This document shows positions 25,963 to 35,938 of a stretch of DNA of 64,000 nucleotides, piece after piece; the stretch's first letter is position 1, and each line of letters begins with the position of its first letter. The notes below the pieces were generated by a model that saw only the letters and a list, made by a program, of their open reading frames with translations, did no database searches and was not told where the DNA came from. The position numbers and the translations under genes were made by a program. This stretch comes from Lysobacter luteus. Its GTDB lineage: Bacteria > Pseudomonadota > Gammaproteobacteria > Xanthomonadales > Xanthomonadaceae. The stretch is from assembly GCF_907164845.1 (NCBI RefSeq), contig NZ_OU015430.1:2098001-2162000 (forward strand), given 5' to 3'.

Positions 25963-26541
25963 CTACCTCCCGTTGAACGACCAGTGCGGTGCATCGGAGC
26001 GCAGCTTCCGCACGCCATAGGATGCGCCCACCCCGTGCAGCGGCAGATTGGCGTTGACGGCCGGTGTCCATGCAACGGAAACCATCCCCCCGTCGCTGCG
26101 GGGCAGCCGCAGGGTCCCTTTCCAGCGGATGTCCATGTCAATGGCGCGGCCGGCGATGTGGTTGCTCGTCAGGGCTGGCGGATAGATGCTGCGCGGCGGC
26201 ATGGCCAGCCCGAATCCGCGGGTCATCTCGAGCGCGCCCGACCTGCTCTGCAGGTCATTTCCGTGATCCCAGCGGATCCCGACACCCGCCATCGGCGCGG
26301 CATCGGCGTCGGCGGGCTTGCACTTGCCATTCGCGATCTTCCAGGACCAATGGAACAGGTATGCCCGTTTCGGGCTCCGCCGCGTCGCAGACACGTCGAC
26401 TCGTGCTCCCGCGCTCTCCAGCACGGCGACGAATGTTTCAACGTTGCGTCGGAACGAACCTTCCAGGGCTTCGATCCGGTTACTGTTGCGGGCATGGACG
26501 TTCGCCCACGCCACCCAGTGATCACCACTTCTCGTATCCAT
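25963..26541 (-). CDS. M15-like metallopeptidase, candidate peptidoglycan-cleaving effector
   Basis: A 192-residue protein with the VanY/M15 zinc peptidase signature: SNHIAGRAID (S126, H128, G131, A133, D135) and a second zinc histidine in PHWSF (H186). Upstream are SATRRSPKRAYLFHWSWKIA (residues 51-70) and GIRWDHG, which look characteristic of this subgroup. M15 enzymes cleave peptide cross-links or side chains in peptidoglycan. There is no signal peptide, so a specialised route (type VI cargo) would be needed to reach the periplasm. It is followed at once by an exported lipoprotein gene. ATG 26541 follows AAGGAGGAACG. The effector role is inferred. Confidence 0.7.
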   Translation of the reverse strand: MDTRSGDHWVAWANVHARNSNRIEALEGSFRRNVETFVAVLESAGARVDVSATRRSPKRAYLFHWSWKIANGKCKPADADAAPMAGVGIRWDHGNDLQSRSGALEMTRGFGLAMPPRSIYPPALTSNHIAGRAIDMDIRWKGTLRLPRSDGGMVSVAWTPAVNANLPLHGVGASYGVRKLRSDAPHWSFNGR

Positions 26542-26623
26542 CGTTCCTCCTTGAACGGGTCTTTCATCCTTGTTCCGACTGCCCGGACGACCAGTCGGTT
26601 ACCACGTGCTGAGTTCCGTTCGT

Positions 26624-28291
26624 TCAATCGACCATCGGCAGCTTGAGCCCCTGCTCCTTCGCGCACTGCCTGGCGATTTCGTAGCCGGCATCGGCGTGGC
26701 GCATCACGCCGGTGCCGGGGTCGTTCCACAGCACGCGCTCGATGCGGCGGTCGGCCTCGACGCTGCCGTCGCAGACGATGACCACGCCGGAGTGCTGGCT
26801 GTAACCCATGCCGACGCCGCCGCCATGGTGGAGGCTCACCCAGGTGGCGCCGCCGGCGACGTTGAGCATCGCGTTGAGCAGCGGCCAGTCGCTGACCGCG
26901 TCGCTGCCGTCCTTCATCGCTTCGGTCTCGCGGTTGGGCGAGGCGACCGAGCCGCTGTCGAGGTGGTCGCGCCCGATCACGACCGGCGCTTTCAATTCGC
27001 CGTTGCGGACCATCTCGTTGAACGCCAAGCCGAGCTTGTGGCGCTGGCCCAGGCCGACCCAGCAGATGCGTGCCGGCAGGCCCTGGAAGGCGATGCGCTC
27101 GCGCGCCATGTCGAGCCAGTTGTGCAACTGCGGGTCGTCCGGGATCAGCTCCTTGACCTTCGCGTCGGTCCGGTAGATGTCTTCCGGGTCGCCCGACAGC
27201 GCGACCCAGCGGAACGGACCGATGCCGCGGCAGAACAGCGGGCGCACGTAGGCCGGCACGAAGCCGGGGAAATCGAATGCGTTGTCGCAGCCTTCATCCT
27301 TGGCCATCTGGCGGATGTTGTTGCCGTAGTCGAAGGTCGGCACGCCCTGCGCATGGAACGCGAGCATCGCCTCGACATGCACGCGCATCGACTTCTTGGC
27401 TTCGTCGCGCACGGTGTCCGGGTCGGCCTGCTGTGCGCCGAGCCACTGCTCGACGGTCCAGTCGATCGGCAGGTAGCCGTGCACCGGGTCGTGCGCGCTG
27501 GTCTGGTCGGTGACCGCATCGGGCCGCACGCCGCGGCGCACCAGCTCGGGCAGCACCTCGGCGGCATTGCCCAGCAGCGCGATCGACTTGGCCTGGCCGG
27601 CCTTGGTGTATCGCTCGATGCGCGCCAGCGCGTCGTTGAGATCGTTGGCCTGCTCGTCCACGTAGCGGGTCTTGAGGCGGAAATCGATGCGGCTCTGCTG
27701 GCATTCGATGTTGAGGCTGCACGCGCCGGCGAGCGACGCGGCCAGCGGCTGGGCGCCACCCATGCCGCCCAGGCCGGCGGTCAGGATCCACTTGCCGGTG
27801 AGGTCGCCGCCGTAGTGCTGGCGTCCCATCTCGACGAAGGTCTCGTAGGTGCCCTGGACGATGCCCTGGCTGCCGATGTAGATCCACGAACCGGCCGTCA
27901 TCTGGCCGTACATCATCAAGCCCTTGCGGTCGAGCTCGTGGAAGTGCTCCCACGTCGCCCACGCCGGCACGAGGTTGGAATTGGCGATCAAAACGCGCGG
28001 CGCGTCGGCGTGGGTTGGGAAGATGCCGACCGGCTTGCCCGACTGCACCAGCAGGGTCTCGTCGTCGCCGAGCGTGCGCAGCGACGCCAGGATCGCGTCG
28101 TAGCTCTCCCAGTCGCGGGCGGCACGGCCGATGCCGCCGTACACGACCAGGTCTTCCGGGCGCTCGGCGACCTCGGCGTCCAGGTTGTTCTGCAGCATCC
28201 GGTACGGCGCCTCGGTCAGCCAGGACCGGCAGTTGAGCTCGGTGCCGCGCGGCGCGCGGATGGTGCGGGAGGGGTCATGGCGGCTGGACAT
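26624..28291 (-). CDS. hutU: urocanate hydratase
   Basis: A 555-residue HutU, which converts urocanate to imidazolonepropionate in histidine catabolism using tightly bound NAD+. The whole sequence matches the family: [30 protein letters not shown] near the start, [25 protein letters not shown], the NAD loop [20 protein letters not shown], and the active-site segment [10 protein letters not shown] with [22 protein letters not shown]. Product feeds HutI (33862) and then HutF (32465), both in this window but in separate transcripts; hutH and hutG are not here. Confidence 0.97.
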   Translation of the reverse strand: MSSRHDPSRTIRAPRGTELNCRSWLTEAPYRMLQNNLDAEVAERPEDLVVYGGIGRAARDWESYDAILASLRTLGDDETLLVQSGKPVGIFPTHADAPRVLIANSNLVPAWATWEHFHELDRKGLMMYGQMTAGSWIYIGSQGIVQGTYETFVEMGRQHYGGDLTGKWILTAGLGGMGGAQPLAASLAGACSLNIECQQSRIDFRLKTRYVDEQANDLNDALARIERYTKAGQAKSIALLGNAAEVLPELVRRGVRPDAVTDQTSAHDPVHGYLPIDWTVEQWLGAQQADPDTVRDEAKKSMRVHVEAMLAFHAQGVPTFDYGNNIRQMAKDEGCDNAFDFPGFVPAYVRPLFCRGIGPFRWVALSGDPEDIYRTDAKVKELIPDDPQLHNWLDMARERIAFQGLPARICWVGLGQRHKLGLAFNEMVRNGELKAPVVIGRDHLDSGSVASPNRETEAMKDGSDAVSDWPLLNAMLNVAGGATWVSLHHGGGVGMGYSQHSGVVIVCDGSVEADRRIERVLWNDPGTGVMRHADAGYEIARQCAKEQGLKLPMVD

Positions 28292-28360
28292 CGACGCGGG
28301 TCCTTGGTCGGAGCGAGGCGCCGATTATCGCAGAGGCGGAAAACCAACCCCCGGACACGA

Positions 28361-28385
28361 CAACGCCCGGGCGGGCCGGGCGTTG
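28361..28385. terminator. hairpin terminator between hutU and a secreted-protein gene
   Basis: Perfect 10-bp stem CAACGCCCGG / CCGGGCGTTG with a 5-base loop GCGGG. No clear U-run follows on either strand, so termination strength is uncertain. It lies just after the stop of the minus-strand gene at 28413-28805. Confidence 0.6.
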
Positions 28386-28412
28386 CGTGGGGCAGGCAGG
28401 ACCGCGAAGCGG

Positions 28413-28805
28413 TCAGCGGATCGACGGATCCAGCCGGCGCAGCGCGTCGGCGATGTCGGTGGCGCCGGTGCGGTCCAGGTCCTCGCGGCTGTACACGCGG
28501 CCATTGGCAGCCACGCAGTCGTCGCGGTCCAGTTCGTCGACGGCTTCAGCCTTCGCTTTTCCGGCGCCGCGGTTGCGGGTCGCGACGACGCGACTGCCGG
28601 TGTAACGCATGCAGTCGCGGCGGGCATCTCGTTCGACAGCGGTCTCGGTGCCGGCACGGCGGTCGTCGGATGTACGGGGTTCGACCGGGGTCTCACCCTG
28701 GGCCGCCCCGGTGACAGCGGGGGAAGGGGTCTTGGGGGTATCGACCTGCGCCGCCGCGGCGAACGCGAGTAGGGCAAGCAGGCAGGCGAGCATCAGGCGC
28801 TTCAT
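28413..28805 (-). CDS. small secreted hypothetical protein
   Basis: A 130-residue protein with a clear signal peptide (MKRLMLACLLALLAFAAAAQ) and a hydrophilic, charged mature part with two cysteines (RRDCMRYTGSR, RDDCVAANGR). The last 25 residues, YSREDLDRTGATDIADALRRL and the following DPSIR, resemble the plug-domain phrase of TonB-dependent receptors, although no barrel follows. ATG 28805 is preceded by AGAGGTGATTGCC. Function unknown. Confidence 0.72.
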   Translation of the reverse strand: MKRLMLACLLALLAFAAAAQVDTPKTPSPAVTGAAQGETPVEPRTSDDRRAGTETAVERDARRDCMRYTGSRVVATRNRGAGKAKAEAVDELDRDDCVAANGRVYSREDLDRTGATDIADALRRLDPSIR

Positions 28806-28974
28806 GGCAATCACCTCTCGGATGGGGACGATGGGCCGTGTGGTCCGAGGATACGCCTGCCATCCCGGTGCCCCGGGCGCCGGCGAGGGGTGGGATTCAG
28901 CGCCCTGACAGGATGGCCAGACAATGCAAAGCCGCGCCCGACGTTTCGCAACCCGCGCTGGCTATCATCGATGG

Positions 28975-30243
28975 ATGCACCGTATCCGCGTCGCGGCCGC
29001 TGCCGCCTTCATTGCGCTGGTGGCGATCGGCTGCCAGTCCTCGCCCACCTCGACCGCCGTCGTCGACGCGCCTGCCGCAACGCGCCCGTCCGTCCTGCTG
29101 GTCTCGATCGACGGCTTCCGCGCGGACTACCTGGGGCGCGGCATCACCCCGAACATCGACCGGCTCGCGGCCGACGGTGCACGCGCACGGTGGCTGGAAC
29201 CGTCGTACCCGAGCCTGACCTTTCCCAACCACTACAGCATCGTGACCGGGCTGCGGCCCGACCGCCACGGCATCGTCAACAACACGATGGAGGACCCCGC
29301 GTTGGGCGCGTTCAGCCTGGGCCGCCGCGAAGCCGTTGGCGACGGGCGCTGGTGGGGCGGCGAGCCGGTGTGGGTGACTGCGGAGAATGCGGGACTGCCG
29401 ACGGCGACGCTGTTCTGGCCGGGCAGCGAAGCGGCCATCGGCGGCGTGAGACCCACCCGCTGGCTGCCCTACGACGGCGACCTGCCCGACGCGTCCCGCG
29501 TGGACACCGTGCTGGGGTGGCTGTCCGAGCCCGATACGACCCGGCCGCGGTTCGCGACGCTTTACTTCGACGCACTCGACCACGCCGGCCACGACGCCGG
29601 TCCCGACTCACCCGAAGCGACGTCGGCCATCGTCGCCATGGACGCGGCAATAGGACGCCTGCTGGACGGCCTGGAAGTGCGCGGCCTGCAAGATCGGGTG
29701 GATATCGTGCTGGTGTCCGACCACGGCATGGCGGAGGTGCCGGCCACACAGGTCATTGCCAGCGAGGACATGGTCGACCCGGCCGTCGCCCGGGCCGTGT
29801 CCGGCGGGCCCGCGGTCGGTTTCGAGCCGTTGCCCGGGCAGGTGGCGCAAGCGGAGGCGAAACTGCTCGGGACGCATCCGCACTACGCGTGCTGGCGCAA
29901 GCATGATCTGCCGCCGCAGTGGCATTACGGCAAGCATCCACGCGTGCCCGCGATCATCTGCCAGATGGACGAAGGCTGGAGCACCGCGTCGCGCGAGCGT
30001 ATTGCGCGCTGGCCGCGCAGCGGTGTCCGCGGCGCGCACGGGTTCGACCCCGCACTGCCGTCGATGCGGGCGATCTTCATCGCGCGCGGCCCGTCGATCC
30101 GCGACGGCGTGGTGGTGCCGGCGTTCGACAACGTCGATGTGTACCCGCTGCTCATGCGCCTGGTCGGGCTGCCGGCGGCGTCGAACGACGGTGACGGCGA
30201 TGCGCTGGTCGTGCTCGAACCGGGGCTGGACGGGCACCCCTGA
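28975..30243 (+). CDS. alkaline phosphatase superfamily lipoprotein (nucleotide pyrophosphatase/phosphodiesterase type)
   Basis: A 422-residue exported lipoprotein (lipobox LVAIGC) with an NPP-type phosphodiesterase domain. Two-metal site motifs are intact: VSIDGFRADYL (first Asp), PSLTFPNHYSIVTGLRPDRHGI (Thr nucleophile), YFDALDHAGHDAGP, VSDHGMAEV, and a late histidine in RGAHGFDP. Such enzymes hydrolyse nucleotide or phosphodiester bonds in the periplasm; Xanthomonas NPP is the classic bacterial example. The ATG at 28975 begins the signal peptide. Confidence 0.92.
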   Translation: MHRIRVAAAAAFIALVAIGCQSSPTSTAVVDAPAATRPSVLLVSIDGFRADYLGRGITPNIDRLAADGARARWLEPSYPSLTFPNHYSIVTGLRPDRHGIVNNTMEDPALGAFSLGRREAVGDGRWWGGEPVWVTAENAGLPTATLFWPGSEAAIGGVRPTRWLPYDGDLPDASRVDTVLGWLSEPDTTRPRFATLYFDALDHAGHDAGPDSPEATSAIVAMDAAIGRLLDGLEVRGLQDRVDIVLVSDHGMAEVPATQVIASEDMVDPAVARAVSGGPAVGFEPLPGQVAQAEAKLLGTHPHYACWRKHDLPPQWHYGKHPRVPAIICQMDEGWSTASRERIARWPRSGVRGAHGFDPALPSMRAIFIARGPSIRDGVVVPAFDNVDVYPLLMRLVGLPAASNDGDGDALVVLEPGLDGHP

Positions 30244-30307
30244 ACCGTCCGGCATTGGTGTCCGAATCCGGCGAGTTCCACCGGATCGCCGGTGCTAGCC
30301 TGCACCC

Positions 30308-31921
30308 ATGCCGTCGATCGCCGCCCGCACCGCCACGCCCGACCCGCAGGTCTGCGAGCAGGCCCGGCTGAGCCGCGACGCGCGGTTCGACGGACTCTTC
30401 TTCACCGCGGTCGCCAGCACCGGGATCTACTGCCGGCCGGTGTGCCCGGCGCCGCCGCCGAAGCGGGAGAACGTCAGCTACTACGCCAACGCGGCCGCGG
30501 CCGAGGCGGCGGGGTACCGACCATGCCTGCGCTGCCGCCCCGAACTGGCACCCGGCGACGACAGCTGGCGCCGCGGCGATGCGACGGTGGCGCGCGCCCT
30601 GAAGCTGATCGACCAGGGTGCGTTGGCCGACGCGCCACTGGCCGACCTCGCCCGCCGCGTCGGCCTGGGCGAACGCCAGCTGCGCCGGCTGTTCGTCGAC
30701 CGGCTGGGCGCGGCGCCGCTTGGCGTGCACGGCACCCGGCGACTGCTGTTCGCCAAGCAACTACTGACGGAGACCGCGCTGCCCATCACCGAAGTCGCGC
30801 TGGCGGCGGGGTTCGGCAGCCTGCGGCGGTTCAACACGAGTTTCCGCGAGGCCTACCGGATGGCACCGCGCGACTTGCGCCGTCGGCCGCGTGCCGCATC
30901 CGACGAGACGTTGACCCTGCGGCTGGGATACCGCCCGCCCTATGACTTCCCGGCGATGCTCGCGTTCCTGCGCCACCGCGCACTGCCCGCGGTCGAAGTG
31001 GTCGGCGAGGACGCCTACGCCCGTGTGATAGCACCGCCCGAAGACGCGCCGGATGCGGCCCCGGGGTGGTTGCGGGTATCGGAAGCCGGTGGCGACGGGC
31101 ACGCATTGCTTTTGCAGGTGCATGGTGTGGCCCCGGCACGGTTGTTGCCGATCGTCGCCCGCCTGCGCCGGATGTTCGACCTGGATGCCGACCCACGGGT
31201 GATCAGCGCCGCCCTGTCATCGGATCCCTCGCTGCAACCGATGCTGCAACGCCACCCGGGGCTGCGCCTGCCGAGCGGTTGGGACGGGTTCGAGATTGCC
31301 GTGCGCGCGGTGCTGGGCCAGCAGGTGAGCGTGGTCGCCGCGCGAACACTTGCCACGCGGCTGGCGCACACGTTCGGCCGCCCGTTGGACACCCCGCTGG
31401 CGCCCGGACTGGAACGGTTGTTCCCGGCGCCGGCGGCGTTGGCCGATGCCGACCTTTCGTCGATCGGTGTCACCCGTGCCCGCGCCGACACCCTGCGTGG
31501 CATCGCGCGGGCACTGTTGGACGGACGGGTTGATTTCAACGCCGAACGCACGCTGGAGGATTTCACCGCGCGCTGGGTCGCACTCCCCGGCATCGGACCG
31601 TGGACGGCCCAATACATCGCTATGCGCGCGCTGGGCCACCCCGACGCCTTCCCGGCCGAAGACCTGGTGCTGCGACGGGTGGCTGCCGACGGCGACGCCG
31701 CGTTGACCACCCGGGCGCTCTCGGGCCGCGCCGAAGCCTGGCGGCCGTGGCGGGCCTACGCCGTGATCCACATGTGGCGCCATGCTTCCGAAGAGGCCGT
31801 CGCGGCGGCCAGCCATACCGCCCCGGCAGCGAGGCGGGAGCGCCCGCCCGGCACGCCCGCATCCCGATCACGCACCGCGCGGGGCACACGCGTCGCGCAT
31901 CCCCGCGGAGGACACGCATGA
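30308..31921 (+). CDS. Ada-AlkA fusion: methyl-phosphotriester sensor/activator with 3-methyladenine DNA glycosylase
   Basis: A 537-residue three-part protein. Residues about 15-90 are an Ada N-terminal zinc domain with the cysteine set [11 protein letters not shown] and [10 protein letters not shown], which accepts methyl groups from DNA phosphotriesters. About 95-195 is an AraC-type HTH ([35 protein letters not shown]). From about 205 the AlkA N-domain ([21 protein letters not shown]) leads into an HhH-GPD glycosylase ([54 protein letters not shown] with the catalytic Asp). It repairs alkylated bases and probably controls its own operon. Its stop overlaps the ogt start (ATGA). Confidence 0.94.
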   Translation: MPSIAARTATPDPQVCEQARLSRDARFDGLFFTAVASTGIYCRPVCPAPPPKRENVSYYANAAAAEAAGYRPCLRCRPELAPGDDSWRRGDATVARALKLIDQGALADAPLADLARRVGLGERQLRRLFVDRLGAAPLGVHGTRRLLFAKQLLTETALPITEVALAAGFGSLRRFNTSFREAYRMAPRDLRRRPRAASDETLTLRLGYRPPYDFPAMLAFLRHRALPAVEVVGEDAYARVIAPPEDAPDAAPGWLRVSEAGGDGHALLLQVHGVAPARLLPIVARLRRMFDLDADPRVISAALSSDPSLQPMLQRHPGLRLPSGWDGFEIAVRAVLGQQVSVVAARTLATRLAHTFGRPLDTPLAPGLERLFPAPAALADADLSSIGVTRARADTLRGIARALLDGRVDFNAERTLEDFTARWVALPGIGPWTAQYIAMRALGHPDAFPAEDLVLRRVAADGDAALTTRALSGRAEAWRPWRAYAVIHMWRHASEEAVAAASHTAPAARRERPPGTPASRSRTARGTRVAHPRGGHA

Positions 31922-32424
31922 GTACCACCTACACCACCATCGAAAGCCCTGTCGGCCCGCTGCTGCTGGCCGCCGGCGACGACGGCCTGCACGCGATCGA
32001 GTTCCACGCCTCGCGCCACCCGGTGCGGCGTGGTGCCGACTGGCAGCAGGGCCACCACCCGCTGCTCGACCGTGCGCGCGAGCAGCTCGCCGCGTACTTC
32101 GCCGGCGAGCGCCACGGTTTCGACCTGCCGCTGGCACCGCGCGGCACCGAGTTCCAGCGCGCGGTGTGGCATGCACTGGCCTCGATTCCCTACGGCCAGA
32201 CCGTCAGCTACGCGCAACTGGCCGCGCGCGTGGGCCGGCCGACCGCAACCCGTGCAGTGGGTGCCGCCAACGGCCGCAACCCGCTGCCGATCGTGCTGCC
32301 CTGCCACCGGGTGATCGGCGCGGACGGCAGTCTGACCGGTTTCGGCGGCGGACTGCCCACGAAGCAGTTCCTGCTGGAGCTGGAAGGCGCCCTCCCCCGC
32401 GCGGACCTGTTCGCGGTCGCCTGA
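31918..32424 (+). CDS. ogt: methylated-DNA--protein-cysteine S-methyltransferase
   Basis: A 168-residue suicide repair enzyme that transfers the O6-alkyl group of guanine to its own cysteine. The active site LPCHRVIG is present, with the preceding [27 protein letters not shown] region and [16 protein letters not shown] after it. ATG 31918 overlaps the stop of the Ada-AlkA gene, making a two-gene alkylation-repair operon in which the sensor and the O6-guanine repair activity of classical Ada are split. Confidence 0.95.
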   Translation: MSTTYTTIESPVGPLLLAAGDDGLHAIEFHASRHPVRRGADWQQGHHPLLDRAREQLAAYFAGERHGFDLPLAPRGTEFQRAVWHALASIPYGQTVSYAQLAARVGRPTATRAVGAANGRNPLPIVLPCHRVIGADGSLTGFGGGLPTKQFLLELEGALPRADLFAVA

Positions 32425-32464
32425 CACGCCGCAGGAGGCACGTGGCGACGCGCAACGAAGCCCT

Positions 32465-33781
32465 TCAGTCCCTCAGCAATTCGCCGATCGCGGACCGGTA
32501 GCGCGCAGCGATCGATTCCGCCGCGACGTGCCGTCCGTCGGCCACCAACCGACGGCCCGCGACGGTTGTCTCGCGCACCAGGTTGCGGTTGCCGGCGAAG
32601 ATCCAGCGGTCGACGGCGTCCGCGTCACTGGCCCCCGCCATCAGCGCGGCATCACCATCCAGCAGCAGGACGTCGCCACTGTCGATGCCACTGGCCTGGC
32701 CGGTGGAATCGGCGGCGCTGGCGACCACGTCGTGCAGCAGGGTTTCCCCCACGCTTGGGCTCCGTGCGCTGGCGGCAATGTTGCGACGGCCGGTCACCAG
32801 GCGCTGGCCGTACTCGAGCCAGCGCAGCTCTTCCACCGGCGACACCGAGATGTGCGAATCCGAGCCGATGCCCCAGCGGCCGCCCGCGTCCAGGAAGTCG
32901 CGGAGCGGGAACAGGCCGTCGCCGAGATTGGCCTCGGTGGTGGGGCAGATCGCCACGGTGGCGCCGGACGCGGCGATGCCGAGGATTTCCGAACCGACCA
33001 GGTGGGTTGCGTGGACCAGGGTCCAGCGCGCATCGACGTCGGCGTTTTCGAGCAGCCACTGGACGGGACGGGCGCCGCGCACGGCGATGCACTCGTCGAC
33101 CTCGGCCACCTGCTCGGCGACGTGGACGTGCACGCGGCAGTCGCGCGGCAATCCCGCCAGCACCGTGCGCATCGCATCCGGTGGCACCGCACGCAGGCTG
33201 TGCAGGGCGCAGCCGATCCGGGTGGTGTCGTCCTGCTCGCCGCGCAGGTTGTCGAGGAGTTGCAGGTAGCTTTCCACGTCGTGACCGAAGCGCCGCTGCC
33301 GGTCCCCAAGCGGACGGCCGTCGAAACCGCCGGTCATGTACAGCACCGGCAACAGCGTGATGCGGATGCCGGTGTCGCGCGCGGCCTGCAGCAACGCGCG
33401 CGACATCGCCGCGGGGTCGTCGTAGCGACGGCCGTCGGGCGCGTGGTGCAGGTAGTGGAATTCGCAGACGGTTGTGTAGCCGGCCTCCAGCATTTCCGCG
33501 TAGAGCTGGGCGGCGACCGCGTGCAGCGTGTCGGGCGTGAAGCGGCCCGCGAACCGGTACATCGTCTCGCGCCAGGTCCAGAACGAATCGTGCCCCGCGC
33601 GCGCGCCGGGTCCGGGCGCGGACTGGCACTCGGCCATGCCCGCCATCGCCCGCTGGAACGCGTGCGAGTGGAGGTTGGCGATGCCCGGCAGTCGACGCGA
33701 CCGCGCGCCCTCCCCGCTCGCGTCGTTACCAGCGCGCCAGCCGTCGGGCCGCCAGGTGCGGATGTTGTCGTGGGTATCCAT
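32465..33781 (-). CDS. hutF: formimidoylglutamate deiminase
   Basis: A 438-residue amidohydrolase that converts N-formimidoyl-glutamate to N-formylglutamate, the Pseudomonas-type fourth step of histidine breakdown. Metal-ligand motifs are [16 protein letters not shown] (HxH), [13 protein letters not shown], and [14 protein letters not shown] (Asp). The start at ATG 33781 gives a rather short N-terminal beta segment before the HxH; no better upstream codon is evident. It is divergent from hutI with an 80-base gap that may hold a shared control region. Confidence 0.95.
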   Translation of the reverse strand: MDTHDNIRTWRPDGWRAGNDASGEGARSRRLPGIANLHSHAFQRAMAGMAECQSAPGPGARAGHDSFWTWRETMYRFAGRFTPDTLHAVAAQLYAEMLEAGYTTVCEFHYLHHAPDGRRYDDPAAMSRALLQAARDTGIRITLLPVLYMTGGFDGRPLGDRQRRFGHDVESYLQLLDNLRGEQDDTTRIGCALHSLRAVPPDAMRTVLAGLPRDCRVHVHVAEQVAEVDECIAVRGARPVQWLLENADVDARWTLVHATHLVGSEILGIAASGATVAICPTTEANLGDGLFPLRDFLDAGGRWGIGSDSHISVSPVEELRWLEYGQRLVTGRRNIAASARSPSVGETLLHDVVASAADSTGQASGIDSGDVLLLDGDAALMAGASDADAVDRWIFAGNRNLVRETTVAGRRLVADGRHVAAESIAARYRSAIGELLRD

Positions 33782-33861
33782 CCGGCGATTGTCGCGTGGC
33801 CGCGGCTGCGCCGCGACCCCGGTGCGCCGGCCGGCGTCGACCCGCCGCCTACAATGCCGCC

Positions 33862-35097
33862 ATGAACACGCATGAAGCATCCGACGCCCGTCCCTGGGAC
33901 GGCCTGATCCTCGGCGCCTCGCTGGCGACCCTGGACGGCGAGGGCTACGGCGCCGTCACCGACGGCGCGCTGGGCTGGCGCGACGGCGTCATTACCTACG
34001 CCGGCCCGCGCGACGGCCTGCCGGGCGAGCCGGACGTACTCGCTCCCACAGTGGTCGAGGCCAGCGGCTGGATCACGCCCGGGCTGGTCGATTGCCACAC
34101 CCACCTGGTGTTCGCCGGCGACCGCGCGCGCGAGTTCGAGATGCGCCTGGAGGGCGCCAGCTACGAGGACATTGCACGGGCGGGCGGCGGCATCGTTTCC
34201 ACCGTGCGCGCGGTACGCGAGGCGGATGCCGACGAACTGCTGCGCCAGTCGCTGCCACGGGCCCGGGCGCTGCTACGCGATGGCGCCACCACGCTGGAGA
34301 TCAAGTCCGGCTACGGCCTGGACTACGACAACGAACGCAAGATGCTGCAGGTCGCGCGCCGGGTCGGCGAGGAGCTCGGCATCACCGTCCGCACGACCTA
34401 CCTGGCCGCGCACGCCCTGCCGCCGGACTTCGCCGATCGGCCCGATGCGTACATCGACGCGGTGATCGAGTGGCTGCCGCGCCTGCACGCCGATGGGCTG
34501 GTCGACGCGGTCGATGCGTTCTGCGAAGGCATCGGTTTCAGTGCGGCGCAGACACGGCGGGTGTTCGAGGCCGCACGGGCGCTCGGGTTGCCGGTCAAGC
34601 TGCACGCCGACCAACTCAGCGACCTGGGCGGGGGCGGGCTGGTGGCCGCGTTCGGCGGGCTGTCGGCCGACCATGTCGAGCACACCAGCATCGACAGCGT
34701 GCGCGCGATGGCGGCGTCCGGCGCGGTGGCGGTACTGCTGCCCGGCGCGTTCCACGTGCTGCGCGAAACGCGGCTCCCGCCGCTGGAGGGGTTCCGCGAG
34801 CACGGCGTGCCGATGGCCGTCGCCACCGACTGCAACCCGGGCACGTCGCCGTTGTTGTCGATGCGCCAGGCCATGCAGCTGGCCTGCACCCACTTCCGCC
34901 TGACACCCGAGGAGGCCCTGCGCGGGGCCACGGTGAATGCCGCACGTGCGCTCGGCCTGGACGACCGCGGCCGGCTGCGGGCCGGCCTGCGGGCGGACTT
35001 TGTCCGCTGGGACGTGGCCCACCCGGCCGAACTGGGCTACTGGCTCGGAGGTGAACTGGCCGCCTCTGTCCACGTCGACGGCCGGCAGGTCCGCTGA
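33862..35097 (+). CDS. hutI: imidazolonepropionase
   Basis: A 411-residue amidohydrolase that opens the imidazolone ring of imidazolone-5-propionate to give N-formimidoyl-glutamate. Motifs: [22 protein letters not shown] (metal HxH and substrate arginine), [29 protein letters not shown], and the metal Asp in [14 protein letters not shown] 33862 is preceded by a normal spacing and begins a family-like N-terminus. Divergent partner of hutF. Confidence 0.96.
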   Translation: MNTHEASDARPWDGLILGASLATLDGEGYGAVTDGALGWRDGVITYAGPRDGLPGEPDVLAPTVVEASGWITPGLVDCHTHLVFAGDRAREFEMRLEGASYEDIARAGGGIVSTVRAVREADADELLRQSLPRARALLRDGATTLEIKSGYGLDYDNERKMLQVARRVGEELGITVRTTYLAAHALPPDFADRPDAYIDAVIEWLPRLHADGLVDAVDAFCEGIGFSAAQTRRVFEAARALGLPVKLHADQLSDLGGGGLVAAFGGLSADHVEHTSIDSVRAMAASGAVAVLLPGAFHVLRETRLPPLEGFREHGVPMAVATDCNPGTSPLLSMRQAMQLACTHFRLTPEEALRGATVNAARALGLDDRGRLRAGLRADFVRWDVAHPAELGYWLGGELAASVHVDGRQVR

Positions 35098-35123
35098 GCC
35101 GCCGGTCGCACCGGCCACATACG

Positions 35124-35150
35124 AAAAAGCCCCGCACTGGCGGGGCTCCT
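35124..35150 (-). terminator. rho-independent terminator of the Thx gene
   Basis: Stem AGCCCCGC (35128-35135), loop ACTG, stem GCGGGGCT (35140-35147). The A-run at 35124-35128 reads as a U-run on minus-strand RNA, so it mainly ends the small ribosomal protein gene; it may also stop hutI transcription. Confidence 0.85.
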
Positions 35151-35174
35151 CGTCGACACCGGCGATCCGGCGTC

Positions 35175-35360
35175 TTACTCCTTGACCACCTTCTTGGCGA
35201 CCTTCTTTGCCGGCGCCTTGCTGACGGTCTTGGTGGTGGCGGTCTTCTTCGCAACCGGCGCGGCAGCGGTGCCGGCGGCCTTGGTCACGGCCTTGCGGGC
35301 GTTGCCGTAGCTGGAGTTGTAGCGCTTGCCCTTGGCGGTCTTGCGGTCGCCTTTGCCCAT
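35175..35360 (-). CDS. 30S ribosomal protein Thx-like, with Lys/Ala-rich tail
   Basis: A 61-residue highly basic protein. Its first 25 residues, MGKGDRKTAKGKRYNSSYGN and beyond, match the ribosomal protein Thx family, which sits in the head of the 30S subunit. Unlike the typical Thx of about 26-30 residues, it carries a further tail of about 35 residues of Ala, Lys, Thr and Val resembling histone-H1-like repeats (TKAAGTAAAPVAKKTATTK). ATG 35360 follows GGGAGCAAGACC, a good ribosome binding site; the longer upstream frame is not used. Confidence 0.8.
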   Translation of the reverse strand: MGKGDRKTAKGKRYNSSYGNARKAVTKAAGTAAAPVAKKTATTKTVSKAPAKKVAKKVVKE

Positions 35361-35497
35361 GGTCTTGCTCCCGGATCGGTACTTGAACAGTTGAAAAACC
35401 CGCACGTCGAAGCGCGGGCCCGTGGTGTCGCATCGGAGCCGCGGTCGTGGCGCGGGAAGCTGCCTAGCCTATCACAGGCCCCGACCGGGCCGTCGCC

Positions 35498-35908
35498 TCA
35501 ATGGGCGCAACCGGCGTCGTGCACGTGGCCGTGGTTGAGCCGCAGGTTGGCCAGGTGCCCCAGCCCGACCAGGGTGCCGCCAAGCGTCATCGCCACCGCG
35601 TGCGGCACCACCGAATGGTGGAGCGGCGGATACAGGACCCCGACCCAGAGCACCAGCAGGCCGGGGACCAGCAGCCCGAGCGCCCGCACGGCACGGTGAC
35701 GGCGGTAGCTCCACGACAGGCTGCCCAGCCCAAGCAGGCTGGCGAACACCACGAAGGCCTGCTCCAGCGCGTCGCCGGCAAACAGCGCCACCCCGAGCGA
35801 GGGCAGCAGCGCGATCAGCACCGGCAGCAACGCACAGTGGATTGCGCAGGCAATCGAGCCGTAGGCCCCGAGGCGGTCCAGCAGGCGATGGCGTTGGCGG
35901 GGAGACAT
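35498..35908 (-). CDS. MerC-domain membrane protein, probable Zur target
   Basis: A 136-residue inner-membrane protein with four helices and the MerC motif CAIHC in helix 1 (GSIACAIHCALLPVLIALLP), and a histidine-rich C-terminus (NHGHVHDAGCAH). MerC proteins bind metals with paired cysteines. Its start lies about 30 bases from a Zur box and it is divergent from a ZnuD-like receptor, so a role in zinc transport is more likely than mercury resistance; no mer genes are present. Confidence 0.85.
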   Translation of the reverse strand: MSPRQRHRLLDRLGAYGSIACAIHCALLPVLIALLPSLGVALFAGDALEQAFVVFASLLGLGSLSWSYRRHRAVRALGLLVPGLLVLWVGVLYPPLHHSVVPHAVAMTLGGTLVGLGHLANLRLNHGHVHDAGCAH

Positions 35909-35938
35909 GAACCGTGACTTCCGGGAGGGGTGTCGAAG

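Noticed and set aside
20046-26541. Complete type VI secretion cluster
   Set aside because: Only cargo-like genes are present; no VgrG, Hcp, sheath, baseplate or ClpV gene is seen.
26570-28714. 714-codon plus-strand open frame
   Set aside because: Antisense shadow of hutU, which matches urocanate hydratase over its full length.
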